Of a stretch of DNA of 51,912 nt, positions 41,801-51,912 are shown one piece after another. The notes under the pieces are model-generated. The model did no database searches and was not told the DNA's origin. It worked only from the letters and a program-made list of their open reading frames with translations. The position numbers and the translations under genes are program-made. Each line of letters starts with the position of its first letter. Position 1 is the stretch's first letter. The DNA is from Mesotaenium endlicherianum (lineage: Eukaryota > Streptophyta > Zygnematophyceae > Zygnematales > Mesotaeniaceae): positions 1 through 51,912 of the forward strand of contig WELA01011564.1 of assembly GCA_009602735.1 (NCBI GenBank), in the 5' to 3' direction.

Positions 41801-43371
41801 ATGTGCAGGATGGCTCCCACTACACAAAAGAAAGACAGGAAGCGCAAGGCAGAAGAAGCCAAGAGAACAATGGAGCGCTACCAAAAAGAACTGGCGGCGA
41901 CGTCCCTCACCAGGAGAGAACAAGACAGGGTCCGCAAACAACAAGAGGCGGCAGAAGTGGCACAGAGGAAGAAGGAACAGGAGGCGAAAAACCTCAGGAA
42001 AGTTGAGAAGAGGTAGAAGAAACAACAAAAAGAAGCGGCGGCCGCGGAGGAAGAAAGGAAGAAGAAGGAGGAAGTTGAGATGTAGAATGGCCACTTGCAG
42101 ATATATTGTGGTGGGTGGCCAAACCTCTGCTAACCTGAAGGAGGCATTGTCGGCAGCGTAGGAGATCAACCGAGTTGCCCAGGAAACAGTGCTGCAGAAG
42201 CAGGACGCTGAAGCTCTAGATTAGTATGTTGAAACACACACTGCTGTGGTCCTCTACGAAGACTATGCCATGTTGGTGGGGTCTACAAGCGAGCAAGCAC
42301 GGTTCCTTGCAGATGACTCGGAAGATAAGCCAGTACCAGTTCCTGGCATATTGGGGGATCAGAGACTCATCAGGATGGTGAGCATGCAGCCTCATAGTAT
42401 TAAAGATGTAGTATTTTACCCGACACTGTTGCCAGCCTACAATGAAGTTGAGAGGAGGAGCTGGAAGTACTTGGCCAGGGAAACAGGGCAGCAAATGTTC
42501 ACTCTCCACTGGTTTCCTTGTAAGCTGAAAAAGGCTGAACATGGGCCACAGTACTACCAGCAGCCCACAGACTGAAGGTGAATGACCGTCACTAACAGGA
42601 AGCAGGGCTGTGAAGGGCCTACCCAGATGACTTCCACTATGGGCTGGACGGCTCCCTCATCCTACCACCTCACATTGCCCCTTGGGACCCCAGGCTAAAT
42701 GGATGCCTGAGTAATTTGATCGCAAAAACCAAGGAGCACAAGAGGAGAGGAAGGGTCTTCTCTATAGGGAAGCATGCCTTTGTCAAATGGGCAAAGAATG
42801 CGGGCCGGATAGATGTCAGCAAGTTGAAGGCCAAGCAACCTCCAACTCGTCCTAAGAAAGGAAGGTCAGTAGACTTTTCCATGTCTACCAGGGAGCAGGA
42901 TGACTTAGTGGACGAGACCCCTACCCTCTCAGAGGAGGAAGATGAGGAGGATGAGAAAGAAGAACAAGGCAGGGAAGAGGCATCAACCGCTGGAGCCCTG
43001 GCGACCCAGGGGCAGGCAGAGGCAAGGACTCCTAGGGGGCCCAGATCAGGTTTATAGACTGTGACCCCTTTTGTGGTGGCAACAAGATCTCGCGCTCGGT
43101 CTCCCAGCCCACCTGCTTAAGCAGAGGAGGATGCTGATCTGACGGTATTTGGCAGCAGAAAAAGACAGAAATCACCAGAGGACAGAGGTACCAGAAGGGG
43201 AACACGCGGAGTAGCCAGAGGTATGCAGGCCACCCCCTTCAGTCAAGGACATGTACCTCTTGCCAATGTATTTCAGCATCCTGCTGGGTTGCCCATCTAC
43301 GTGGGGATCAACACCCAGGTGCAGTTGATGAGCAGGCTGCAATCCTCTGTTATCCTCGTGGTCCAACTTTA
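41801..43371 (+). pseudogene. Retroelement gag, coiled-coil type, broken
   Basis: It starts MCRMAPTTQKKDRKRK and continues as a charged coiled coil (EEAKRTMERYQKELAATSLT). Further blocks follow in shifted frames: NLKEALSAA, YAMLVGSTSEQARFLADD and RVFSIGKHAFVKWAKNAGRI, then an acidic tail (TPTLSEEEDEEDEKEEQ). TAG codons at 42014, 42083, 42159 and 42222 fit Gln positions. Other breaks are frameshifts near 42090 and 42575 and a TAA near 43115. It ends before any zinc knuckle. The class is Ty3-like by context, but I cannot name the family. Confidence 0.65.
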
Positions 43372-43504
43372 GATTAAATTGAGTTCTTGAAAGGAGGAAG
43401 GGTGCGAGGAGTGCGCCCATACACACTCACGCACCCTCACCCGCGAGTGGAAGCGTGCACGAGGACCTTTCCTAGTTGCATACACAAGGTGGAGGGGCCT
43501 GGTG

Positions 43505-44101
43505 GTGTGCCACCCTTGCAAGAGAGAGAGAGAGTGACATGAGAGAGGAGTGAAAAAGAACTCACTTTATTTAGAAAAGACGTGTACAAGATAAGAAGAT
43601 TAGACTAGACTAACTAGGCCCCCTCTACTTCTTTGTGCTTCCCATTTATGCTTTAACTCTAAGGTCCTCTCTAGCAAAGTACCTCCAGAACCTTCTCCTA
43701 TGGTCCCTTCCATGTAGGTGACCTTGCCTAGTTGGACAAGCTAGCACACTCACACACACACAATTACACTCTAGAATATTCTACTACACAATCTACTAAC
43801 TCTCACGGTATTTCTAGAAATTCCACAATTACTTTGGCACTCTACGTAATCGTACGTAGTTTCTGGAACCCTCATGATTCAATGTCCTACTTTCTGGACT
43901 CCAACCGAAATTTTCGTCACTGGACCTGTCCTTGTCACTACATTGATTATGTGACACAAAATACTAATTAAAAAACCCCAAAACTCATAACTTTCTCAAT
44001 ACTTGTCTAAATGACTTGAAATAAAGGCCAAAGCTCTTCTAAAATCACACTCTATGCATATAAAATGCTAGAAAAATACAAACTACGCTTTCATAACCTT
44101 A
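43505..44101 (-). repeat. Diverged LTR-like sequence
   Basis: The stretch 43970-44101 (cataactttctcaatacttgt..., cacactctatgcatataaaatgc, ataacctta) resembles the reverse complement of the first 130 bp of the LTR at 11188. It is probably a distant member of that LTR family, minus orientation. The left edge, at a GA microsatellite, is a guess. Confidence 0.4.
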
Positions 44102-44546
44102 CATTTCTTTAGAAAGCCAGCTGAAAGACCTAGAGGGCTGTCGAGATCTAGATCCTAATCTCAGTCTCCTAATCTTGGGGCCCCAAGAACATCTTCCTAG
44201 ATCTCAGAACCATCCTCCAGTCAAGCCTTGCTGGAGGTCTCTCTGTTTGCACCCCACAACGGAAGTGGCTCGAGGGTGGAGGTGACAGTTCGCTTCACTA
44301 GTGATCTTCACAGCTAGGCAACAGTGTTGAAGCAAGAGGCAGGCGGTGGGGAGATTAGTATTGTCACTTCTCTAGAAACATAATTGTACTCTTTATTGTT
44401 GTCAAGGCGACAACAGTTTAAGTTGGAGGAATTGTAATAAATCAGTATATTGGTAAATTCCTTTGAATATAATAGGTAATTAAGTTCAACCTCCTCAACT
44501 TTAGTTAATATTCAGTCTGTTGGACTTTTATTAATAATAAGTCTAA

Positions 44547-44886
44547 TGACTCAGCCGAGAGCAGCAGGTTCAAGTCAACTTTGGTCAGCTTGCTGACACA
44601 TTCTTTGATAGCCAGCTGACTTCCGTACTCGGTAGCAGCGAACTGCCTAGTCATGCATCTAAGTGTGATATGCTAGATAAGCGGCCAGATGACATCCTTA
44701 GGATGGATGGCTATTCGGGATGATGGGAGATGGCGGTGGATGTGGTTAACCAAGATCCTACCAGCGCGGTTAACTCCAGGGTAGGCGGTGCTATTGCACT
44801 TGCCGTTGAACAGTAAACTCATTCCATGTACATATATTAGGATTGCTCTCGAGTTCGGCATTTGGAAACGAGGCCAGCTCTCTTGT
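44547..44886. repeat. Inverted repeat, right arm
   Basis: Reverse-complement partner of 39228-39556. It overlaps the last 50 bases of the zinc-finger gene's second exon, so the stop codon of that gene comes from the repeat. Confidence 0.85.
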
Positions 44887-46265
44887 ATAGAATGGGCTGG
44901 TATGAGACTTCTTTGCCTGTGCGCAAGACGTACCTCTGCACGGCCAATTTCCCCATAAAGTGCTCGAGGGCCATCTTGGGCTCGACCAAGTAGTCGCTAA
45001 GCCACTCAGCCAAGGAAAATTCAGGATGCCGGCAAATCCAGATCTCAGCGTTTGTGCCAGCCCGTGTCCTAGGATCCATCAGGGTGTGGACACAAAATTT
45101 CATTGCAAAGCTGAAGTTGCGCAGCTTACCATACACAGCCTCCTCCATATCATAGGACTCCTCCTTGCGCGAGCCGTCGTCCGCGTCCAATGTGCTGCCT
45201 TTGGGCTCGTTGAATGGAGAACCCCCCCCNTCGCCGTCCCCAACTCCGCCTCCATCCCCGCGTTTGCCGTCGTCCCCGCCACAATCTCCGTTTGCATTTG
45301 CAACCTGTACGTCTGCATTGTTGTCACCCTGCCTACCTGCTGCCTGTTCCCCAGACACGCTGTCTCCCCGTCGTGAGTCACCGCAAATCACATCGTCTAA
45401 ACGAACCGGCGGCTGGAGAGGAAGATCCTCAAGGGGTAAGACCTTGTCTTCTCCCCAAACTGTAACGTCGGAGTCACTGCTGACCACGCTGTCGCAGTAA
45501 GTGACGTCCTCGCTGCTATTAGAGGCTGCGTGTTCGTCTGGGTCCGACTCGCCGGCAACCGACTCGTCGGGGTCGGCAGCAGCAGGCTCGTCGGGGTCGT
45601 TAGCAAGCTCGTCGGCGTCGGCAGCAGCAGGCCCCTCGGGCTCGGCAGGAGACTCGTTAGGTTCAGCAGCGGCAGATTTGTCAGGTTCGACAGCTGACAT
45701 GTCGGGATCGGCAGCAGTAGATTCGTCGTGGTTGCAGGCCGGACTGTCATGGCTGGCTTCAGGCTCATCGTTCTGCATGTCGAAATATGAGGGAGGGCAA
45801 AAGAAGACATGGGAAGGGANTGGATGGGCGACATGTGACGCATTCAAGGGAGAGAGCACATGTACGACAAAGGATGCGGTTGAGACAGACCCGCTTATGC
45901 TTGCTGTGTCCAAGGGCAGAGCCCAGCACCAGGCAAGACCAGCCCGTGTGAGATGGAAAGGAGGGACTTGATGCACACTCGATCGAGAGAAGGGCGTATG
46001 CAAAGCAGAGGAGAGAGTGCACATAGGGCAGCAGTCTACTTGAATGTATTTTGTGGCGTACCTTGGGATGTGCAGAGCATTTTCTTTCGTGAATAGTTCG
46101 CCCACGGACGGTAGTGAATGTCTTCTCGCACTGTTGACAGGGATAACTCAAGCCGTGCTCGTCGACCATATGCTGATCGACAATCCCCTTGGTAGCATTG
46201 TGAATGAACGCATTCCACATGCTACAGGTGTGGTCCCTGGACGGCCGTCCTCTTGTCATGGTCAA
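44837..46265 (-). CDS. AT-hook/zinc-finger protein with acidic repeats, two exons
   Basis: Exon 1 is 46062-46265 (68 codons, donor gtacgc after CSAHPK). Exon 2 is 44837-45772 (acceptor catgcag, phase 0 on both sides), giving about 379 residues. Exon 1 has an RGRP motif like an AT-hook core, a first finger CSMW...HMVDEH, and a second finger CQQC...HERKC (C2HC type). Exon 2 starts with acidic Ala/Pro/Asp/Glu repeats (AAADPDESVAGESDPDEHAA), then Gly/Asp-rich sequence, then a conserved-looking domain (FAMKFCVHTL, IWICRHPEFSLAEWLSDYLV). The paralog at 51036 has a complete first finger; here its second Cys is Trp. DNA binding in the nucleus is inferred. The last codons come from the inverted repeat, so the C-terminus may not be original. 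Two N are inside or near the gene. Confidence 0.75.
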
Positions 46266-47516
46266 TCGTTTGACCTAAACCAACAACGAGCAGTGCATGC
46301 AACGCAGCGTTTAGTGGATCAGTGGAAAGTAAGGGTAATTTGACAGGACATGACTGACAGCTTTGAAAAGGGCATGCGTCGCAGCAGCAGAATGAGCAAC
46401 GGCAGCGGCCCCACCTGGAGGAGCAGCCTTATAAGCCGTTGCATCAGCAGCAGTGTCAGCAGGAGAAGAACAAGCGACAGCAGGAGCATCAGGCAGCTGA
46501 CGTACTTTGGCAGGTGGGAGAGACAAGAGACGTAAGACTCACTTTCAGCGTCTGTCGTTTTTGCCCACGCTCTCACCAGGTTGTGTCTGTAGTCCATGGC
46601 CCCCCTTCAGCGACCTGCTCACATACGACTCAACACATTTCCACAACGACTTGCATGACTTGATTGAGCTTGGCCCACGTGGGACTCATGGTCAGCACGT
46701 CAAGTGGCCTAGTTCAGGGGTAACCAAGTAGAGTGTACAGTGAGGCCCCCCGCTGATCCCAGCTGGTCAGTCCTTGCTCGTGCCTAGACCTGCTTTGGGG
46801 TTGGAGTGGAGGGCATTATCAAGCTTCTAGCCCGACAGCGCATGACGCCATGTCGCAAACACCACAATCTATGTAAAACACACAGATGTTTCATCAGATG
46901 TGGCAAGCCAGGGTGACAGGCATAGGGCTTCATCTACGAAAATAAATAAGCTTTAATCAGTAGCTGAAGTGGCCTTTTGCAGTTGAAGCGTGGAAAACAT
47001 GAGCGTAGCCCAATTTTGACGCTAGCAAGGACAATACTCCAACCCCTTCTGAGTCTTGAGACGTTGAGAACTTGAAGCACCAGTAAATCAATCATTTATC
47101 AGGTGATGTCTCAGAGGTTTATGCATGACGTAGATTTAAGCATTCAATGAGAAAGATAAAAACAACCTCAGCCCACTTGGGAGCCAGAGCTCTTCCTCAA
47201 TCATAAGACCACTGACAGTGAAGAAGAGCGCATCATTGGCTTAAAGACACACATCGTACACACCTAGGTAGGCAACAGCTAGCTGGTACAAACAAGCTTA
47301 GCAATGAGAAGGACCCTGGAGAATGTCTGGACTCGTCTATACCTCTTCTCCACCTCCTCACTTCAGCCGCTCGTTCCCCGTGTGTCTTGCCCTTCTTGTG
47401 TTCTGTTGCATTAATTCTCTCAACCGTAGCTCTCGTTTTGTCCCTCTCTACCCAATGTCCTCACTTACCTCCATGTCCCCCTTTGATGATCTCCGCTTCT
47501 CACGCGGTTTCCCACT
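46266..47516. other. Upstream region of the zinc-finger gene, no gene seen
   Basis: It contains a CAG/GCA-rich stretch (46370-46500) and otherwise unremarkable sequence. The minus-strand promoter should be in the first few hundred bases, but I see no clear element. Confidence 0.4.
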
Positions 47517-48240
47517 CTACGTGAATGTCCCTCTTTCTTCGCTTGCCCCTTCATACTCCATGCATCCTTCTCCCCTCTTGTTCTCACATTTCCTCCCACT
47601 TCTGATATGTTTCTCTCCTTCAAAGACAACAAAAAGCATCTCACTCAACCCGCTATTCCACTGCTCAACAAACTCCAAAAGACCCTCGTCAAATCCTAGC
47701 CTCGCATGCTTCCTCGCGCGTGCATTCTCCCTGTCAACCAGTGTACCCAGCTCCGTGTTATCTTCATTCTGTGTCGTAGGTGCAGCATCAGCTTTACTAG
47801 AATTCAGCACGTCCGACACACTGCGCACTCGCCCCCCCCCGGTGCCCCAGGCCCCCCGTCCTGCACCTTCGTCTTTGTGTTCCTTTTAACCTTTAGCAAC
47901 GCCAGTGCTTCCTCAGCCGCGAATGCGTCTTCCTCCTCTGTGTCTTGTTGACTAACTGTATGTTTAATAGCATCAAATAGGGCTGCAGCACCCCGGAGTG
48001 GTCTGCTGCATGAGCCACTTCCTGGAGTGGTGTGCCTTCCCGCACGGCGGGGAGACGCTTCAAAATTAACGCCNTCGCGAATGCGGCTTCCTCCTCGGCG
48101 TCCTGCTGACTAGCTGTGTGTCTAATAGCATTAGATAGGGCTGCAGCACCTCAAAGTGGTCTATTGCGTGAGCCACTTCCTGGAGTGGTGTGCCCTCCCG
48201 CACGGCGGGGAGACGCTTCAAAATTAACGCCACAAGATGG
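47517..48240 (-). CDS. Open frame with a tandemly duplicated segment, unknown
   Basis: On the minus strand the frame reads ALFDAIKHTVSQQDTEEED, AEEALALLKVKRN, then SDVLNSSKADAAPTTQNED and ARLGFDEGLLEFVEQWNSGL before its stop. The upstream part is a tandem copy of about 160 bp (47921-48070 and 48079-48240) encoding LKRLPAVREGTPLQEVAHA and SQQDAEEEAAFA. Both copies need the same 1-base shift to read through, so either a small intron or a shared defect exists. GTPLQEVAHAADHSG faintly recalls an ankyrin repeat. The opposite strand is also open for 189 codons but is only Ser/Pro-rich. Confidence 0.4.
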
Positions 48241-51035
48241 AGGTCTAAACGCCATATGTGTGGGAGTCCTCAGTACCAACTGAGGTCACAGACAACATTC
48301 CCACAGTAGATTGTTCTGACTTGTGGGAACATCGCCACACAAATCCACCCTTGCTTGAAATGACCTTCTTGAGGCATTAACATGCTGGCAGACTACTTGT
48401 GGGTGAAGTCAAACTGCTCTAGACTCTTTCTGTCTTGAATGTTGTTAAGGCCAGGGAGTTAACAGGCAAAATTCACCTAATTGATTGCCAATTGCGGTCG
48501 CACGCAAATGATGGGACGAAAGACTGTGCTGCCGTGTGACACCAGATGACGTTCAAACTTGCGAGGAATTGATTCAGTGCATAGATCAGCGACGGTGATG
48601 CTGGCTGGGTATCAGGCCAGATGATTGCCACGCAAGTCCTCCCCCCCCCCCCCCCCCCCACACCAAAAAACAAAACAGCCCTCAGGGAGATGAGAGAGGC
48701 AAAAAAAGCAGCCCCGCAACACCAAATTACAGAGAGTGCAGCCGTTCACTCACCCACATAAACAGCCCTCGATACAGCCAGAACACAAAAGACTCTGGTA
48801 TTAGATTAGAAGTGCAATAATCAGACATGTGTCGAGTTTGACGCTACACGACACAGAAGAGTCCCACATGAGAAAGAGAGAGGAGGGTTGGGGTGAGAGA
48901 GTATATACGATGAGAGGAAGGAAAGCACATGGCAGGCTTGTTTAGAAAGGATTGCTTACCAATAGGTGAAGCAAGAACATACTCAACAGTAGCAGCAACA
49001 TGTTAGAAGACATGCAAACAAACAATAGAGTGACAGCGGAAGGAGGTGCACACATGAGACCATGTAAAGAAATGCAATAGTTTGACAACAAGCCACTGCT
49101 CATAACAGTCCAAAAGCCACAGGCCACATGTTTTACCTTTATCTGAGATTGTCTCGATCTTCCGCCCTCAGCAGCTGTGGCCTGCGGACTAAACAAATGA
49201 GATAATCAAACAAGCAAACAAACATACTAATGTCAATGCGGGCACATTGTGCACAGTGAGTCATACATCTAGGGTCAGGTGCTTAACATGTCAAGAGCAG
49301 GCACGCGGTACTAAACCACACAAAGCTATAGGCTGCATTGTGTTGATTGTATGTACACAATGAAAAGAGGGCAATGGATTGCACATCACAATACTAACCA
49401 GAAAGCACTTGCTACCTTATCTGCAAGTCCCACGACAGAAATGCAGTGACCAGAAATACATCGATGTCACTCAATTACAGATGTGGCAGAGTGATGTGTG
49501 AGTACTCCATCAATGTCTTCTCTTCAGGGAGGAGCAAGCATAATATACGAGCAACATGCTGCCAGATTTTAAATAATGAATGAGGCAAGAAGTCAACACA
49601 AGTGGGATACTTCACTCACTTTTGCAGGTCGTCCTCCTTGTTTGGATCCCCTCGCACCTATTTAGAAGTACACTACTCCTCCATCCTCCTGCATGTATGC
49701 CTCCAAACGAGGCACAAACCCGCGAGGATAGCTTCAGTAAAAAGATCAATTTGTAGACGCCATGAAGACCAACTCAAGCCCACCTCCCCATTTGTAAAGA
49801 TCAACTTATTATTTACCAACACATATTTGCCTACACATAAAAAAAGGTCTTCAAAAAATATTGTCCTAGACTGCTGAACACGAGACGAGCAAGTCTGCCA
49901 CTGTTTGTGCACTAAGCACACAAATTGCCAAGCCAAACTTCGGGACATAGTGATTGAACACAAAAAAAATAATACATTTCCACGTAGGAATCAAATCAGA
50001 GACACTACAACAAGGAGCTAATTGACTTCAGCTACGTAAATTCTGTGCTTCACCCCCCTGCAGAAAGTGCGTGAGCTTCAAAGCATTAGTATTCTCCTCA
50101 GGGTTATCAAGAGTGTCCTCAGCATCAACACGAAACACAGTATCAAACTCACGTCCCAGTTTGCCGGCTGGTGGCGGATTCCTCAGCTTCACACTCAAAA
50201 ATTTGATGCAAATACCTTGTTGACTGACCAAAAGCTAAAATAGACCGAGGAAGCTGTGAGAGGAGAATTGCCTTGTGCAGCTTTTCTTGCACCCAACTCT
50301 TGTCCACTCAATTGGCGGGACACGATTAGATTGCAGGGTGTCGTCAAGACATTGAGAGGTATTTACCATCGTGGGATCCAAAATATACATTGATGCATTT
50401 ACCGGACACGAAGGCGTCAAGCATACTTCTGCCCCACGACCGCATAATGTGTTGCCATCCTAGCTGTCACTAAGTTTGTCACATTCTACAAGTCTAGATT
50501 ATTAGCCTTCAACTTTGACAGGCACTCTGGCTGCGCATGAATTGACAAGTCCAAGGATGGGTTGCTGTCAAACACCCAGTCTAGCTTCATCCTTCGAATA
50601 TCTGTGTAGGTCAACGTGGGTCTCCGACCCATTTGAACCCCTTCTGAACTGTTCTAAACCCCCTAAATTTGTCCACCGTCACGAGCAACTTTACTAAGGC
50701 TCTGAACCCAAAGTCACCTGCAATCACTGCATCTTCCCCCGAAACTGTACCCCCTAGCAGACACAATCACCCTCTCCTTTGCAGCAACACTCGCCCTCTC
50801 ACATTTTGTGGACAACTCATTGTGCATTCCAGCGATGGCCTGTAGCTAGCTAGATACTCTCCTCACGTGTCTGTAGGACCCCGTTTGCAAGAGAACTATT
50901 GTATATGCATAGGTGTAGTTGTGCTCGATCAACTTTGTACCCTGAGGAGGCTAAACCCATATCCAATATCGCGCGTTACTGAAGACCATGGTTGATTAGT
51001 GGGTTGCAACCGTGGCTAGTTAGAAATCCGGTGGG
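48241..51035. other. No gene recognised
   Basis: AT-leaning sequence with a poly-C run at about 48640-48658. Short minus-strand frames at 50028-50231 and 50235-50420 (for example GREFDTVFRVDAEDTLDNPE) could be exon pieces, but I cannot place them in any family. Confidence 0.4.
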
Positions 51036-51233
51036 ATGAAGAGGGGCCGTCCACCCAAGGGTCATAATTGTCACATGTGCCATGAGCACATTGAAAACCC
51101 GACCACTAGGAAGGTAGAAGAACACATGGCACCGGTTCATGGTTTAGTGCATAGATGTCAACATTGCCACACCACTTTCACTACCTCAGAAAGCAGAACA
51201 CGCCATCAGGAAGGGTGCCGCCACGGCCGGCTG
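51036..51233 (+). CDS. AT-hook/zinc-finger protein, first exon (paralog)
   Basis: ATG at 51036 and 66 codons up to a donor gtgagc at 51234, phase 0. It starts MKRGRPPKGHNCHMC with the RGRP AT-hook-like core. The first finger CHMC...HMAPVH and second finger CQHC...HQEGC are both complete. It aligns with exon 1 of the minus-strand gene at 46062-46265 (RGRPxxxHxC, EEHM/DQHM, KTFTT/TTFTT, RTxHExxC). The second exon should lie to the right; no acidic region is found before the window ends. Confidence 0.7.
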
Positions 51234-51912
51234 GTGAGCTCTGTCATCTCAACTTCATGTTCGCCTCATGCTTAAACATCATCCTGTTCCTCAAGAGGAC
51301 TTGCTTACCGGGTTGGGCTGTCCGGGTTGGGGTGGGCTGAGAGGAGCGCGTGCAGCAGGAGCTGGCGGGAGGCGGGGAGCAGCTGGAGCAGGTCAGAGAG
51401 GGCGCCACATCAAGCATGGCTTGCGCGTACCCGCAGGTGTGAGTTGCAGCGGATTGTACTCATAAGCTGGGCAGCATAATATGGACCTGCTTTTACGAAG
51501 AGCAGAGATTTTTAGTTGAGTTTTTGACACGCTTGTGCTTCCAGTAGAGGGGACTATTGCTCCATCTCTTGCCACGGAAGTGGAGATCGAGGGCAGCCCT
51601 TTCATCAGACGTGCGCAAGAGACACTTAAGGCTGTTCTGTTTTGAAATGCATGAATCAGCTCAGCTCAGGTTCACTACATGTGCCTAGTATGCGGTGCTA
51701 CTGGATATGAGGCGCACAGAGGGGACATGTTCAACAGAGGTTAGTCTAGGGACATAAATTGGACTTGAATATGTTGCATCCGCCACATCCAGCAGGGACC
51801 CACTGCCGCTGCTCGCGCGTACCCGCAGGTGTGTTCTGCAGTCGTGGTGCACCCTTCTTTTGCTCCTCCCCCGACCTCCCTCTTCCTCTCATGCCCCCCC
51901 CCCCCCCCCCCC
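51234..51912. other. Right edge, probable intron
   Basis: It should include the first intron of the zinc-finger paralog. The motif gcgcgtacccgcaggtgtg occurs twice (51424 and 51817). The window ends in a poly-C run (51893-51912), likely an assembly edge. Confidence 0.4.

Noticed and set aside
47323..47889. 189-codon plus-strand open frame
   Set aside because: Ser/Pro/Leu-rich with no domain. It is the antisense of a better-looking minus-strand frame.
1..51912. tRNA, rRNA or other structural RNA genes
   Set aside because: I looked for tRNA box patterns and rRNA-like blocks by eye and found none. A covariance-model scan would be needed to exclude small RNAs.

Overview
This is eukaryotic nuclear DNA from a transposon-rich genome. 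The host gene has introns with GT-AG borders, leucine-rich repeats of the plant type on 72-nt phase-2 exons, Ty3/gypsy chromoviruses, and a Ty3/gypsy element carrying a C5 cytosine DNA methyltransferase (DNMT). This fits a green-lineage alga. A streptophyte (charophyte) is my best guess, because retrotransposon-borne DNMTs are known from charophytes and dinoflagellates. The species is inferred, not shown. Two runs of N mark assembly gaps.

Positions 1-17949 hold one large minus-strand host gene. I rebuilt it exon by exon and the intron phases agree at every junction. It has an N-terminal LRR cap exon (17826-17949), seven short LRR exons, an exon with a final LRR, a Cys-rich stretch and an EGF-like domain (7487-7872), then a Pro/Lys-rich linker running into a papain-like (C1A) cysteine peptidase (6570-6860, 5864-6114, 4946-5089). 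Its 3' end is not found. Where it should lie is a minisatellite of about 3.3 kb (178-3494) made of 34-bp hairpin units. An old LTR retrotransposon without gag (11188-16122) sits in one intron, in the opposite orientation.

Positions 17950-23186 show no recognisable gene: an N gap in a CT microsatellite and AT-rich DNA.

Positions 23187-38375 are nested minus-strand Ty3/gypsy elements. The first is a chimeric 5'-truncated chromovirus with a 754-codon open frame (24459-26723). Next is a short deletion derivative that shares an LTR with its neighbour. The largest (27489-38375) encodes gag and protease, a second frame with a DNMT and a reverse-transcriptase start, and an integrase ending in a PHD finger. 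That copy is dead: most of RT and RNase H is deleted and there are frameshifts. Its in-frame stops are all TAG where glutamine fits. A solo LTR with a perfect 5-bp target duplication lies inside its 3' LTR.

Positions 38376-44900 hold more broken gag and chromodomain pieces on both strands, between two inverted copies of a roughly 340-bp repeat. A two-exon gene for a protein with an AT-hook-like start and zinc fingers lies at 44837-46265 (minus). A paralogous first exon is at 51036-51233 (plus). The rest is mostly non-coding, with one minus-strand open frame and its tandemly duplicated upstream segment (47517-48240).
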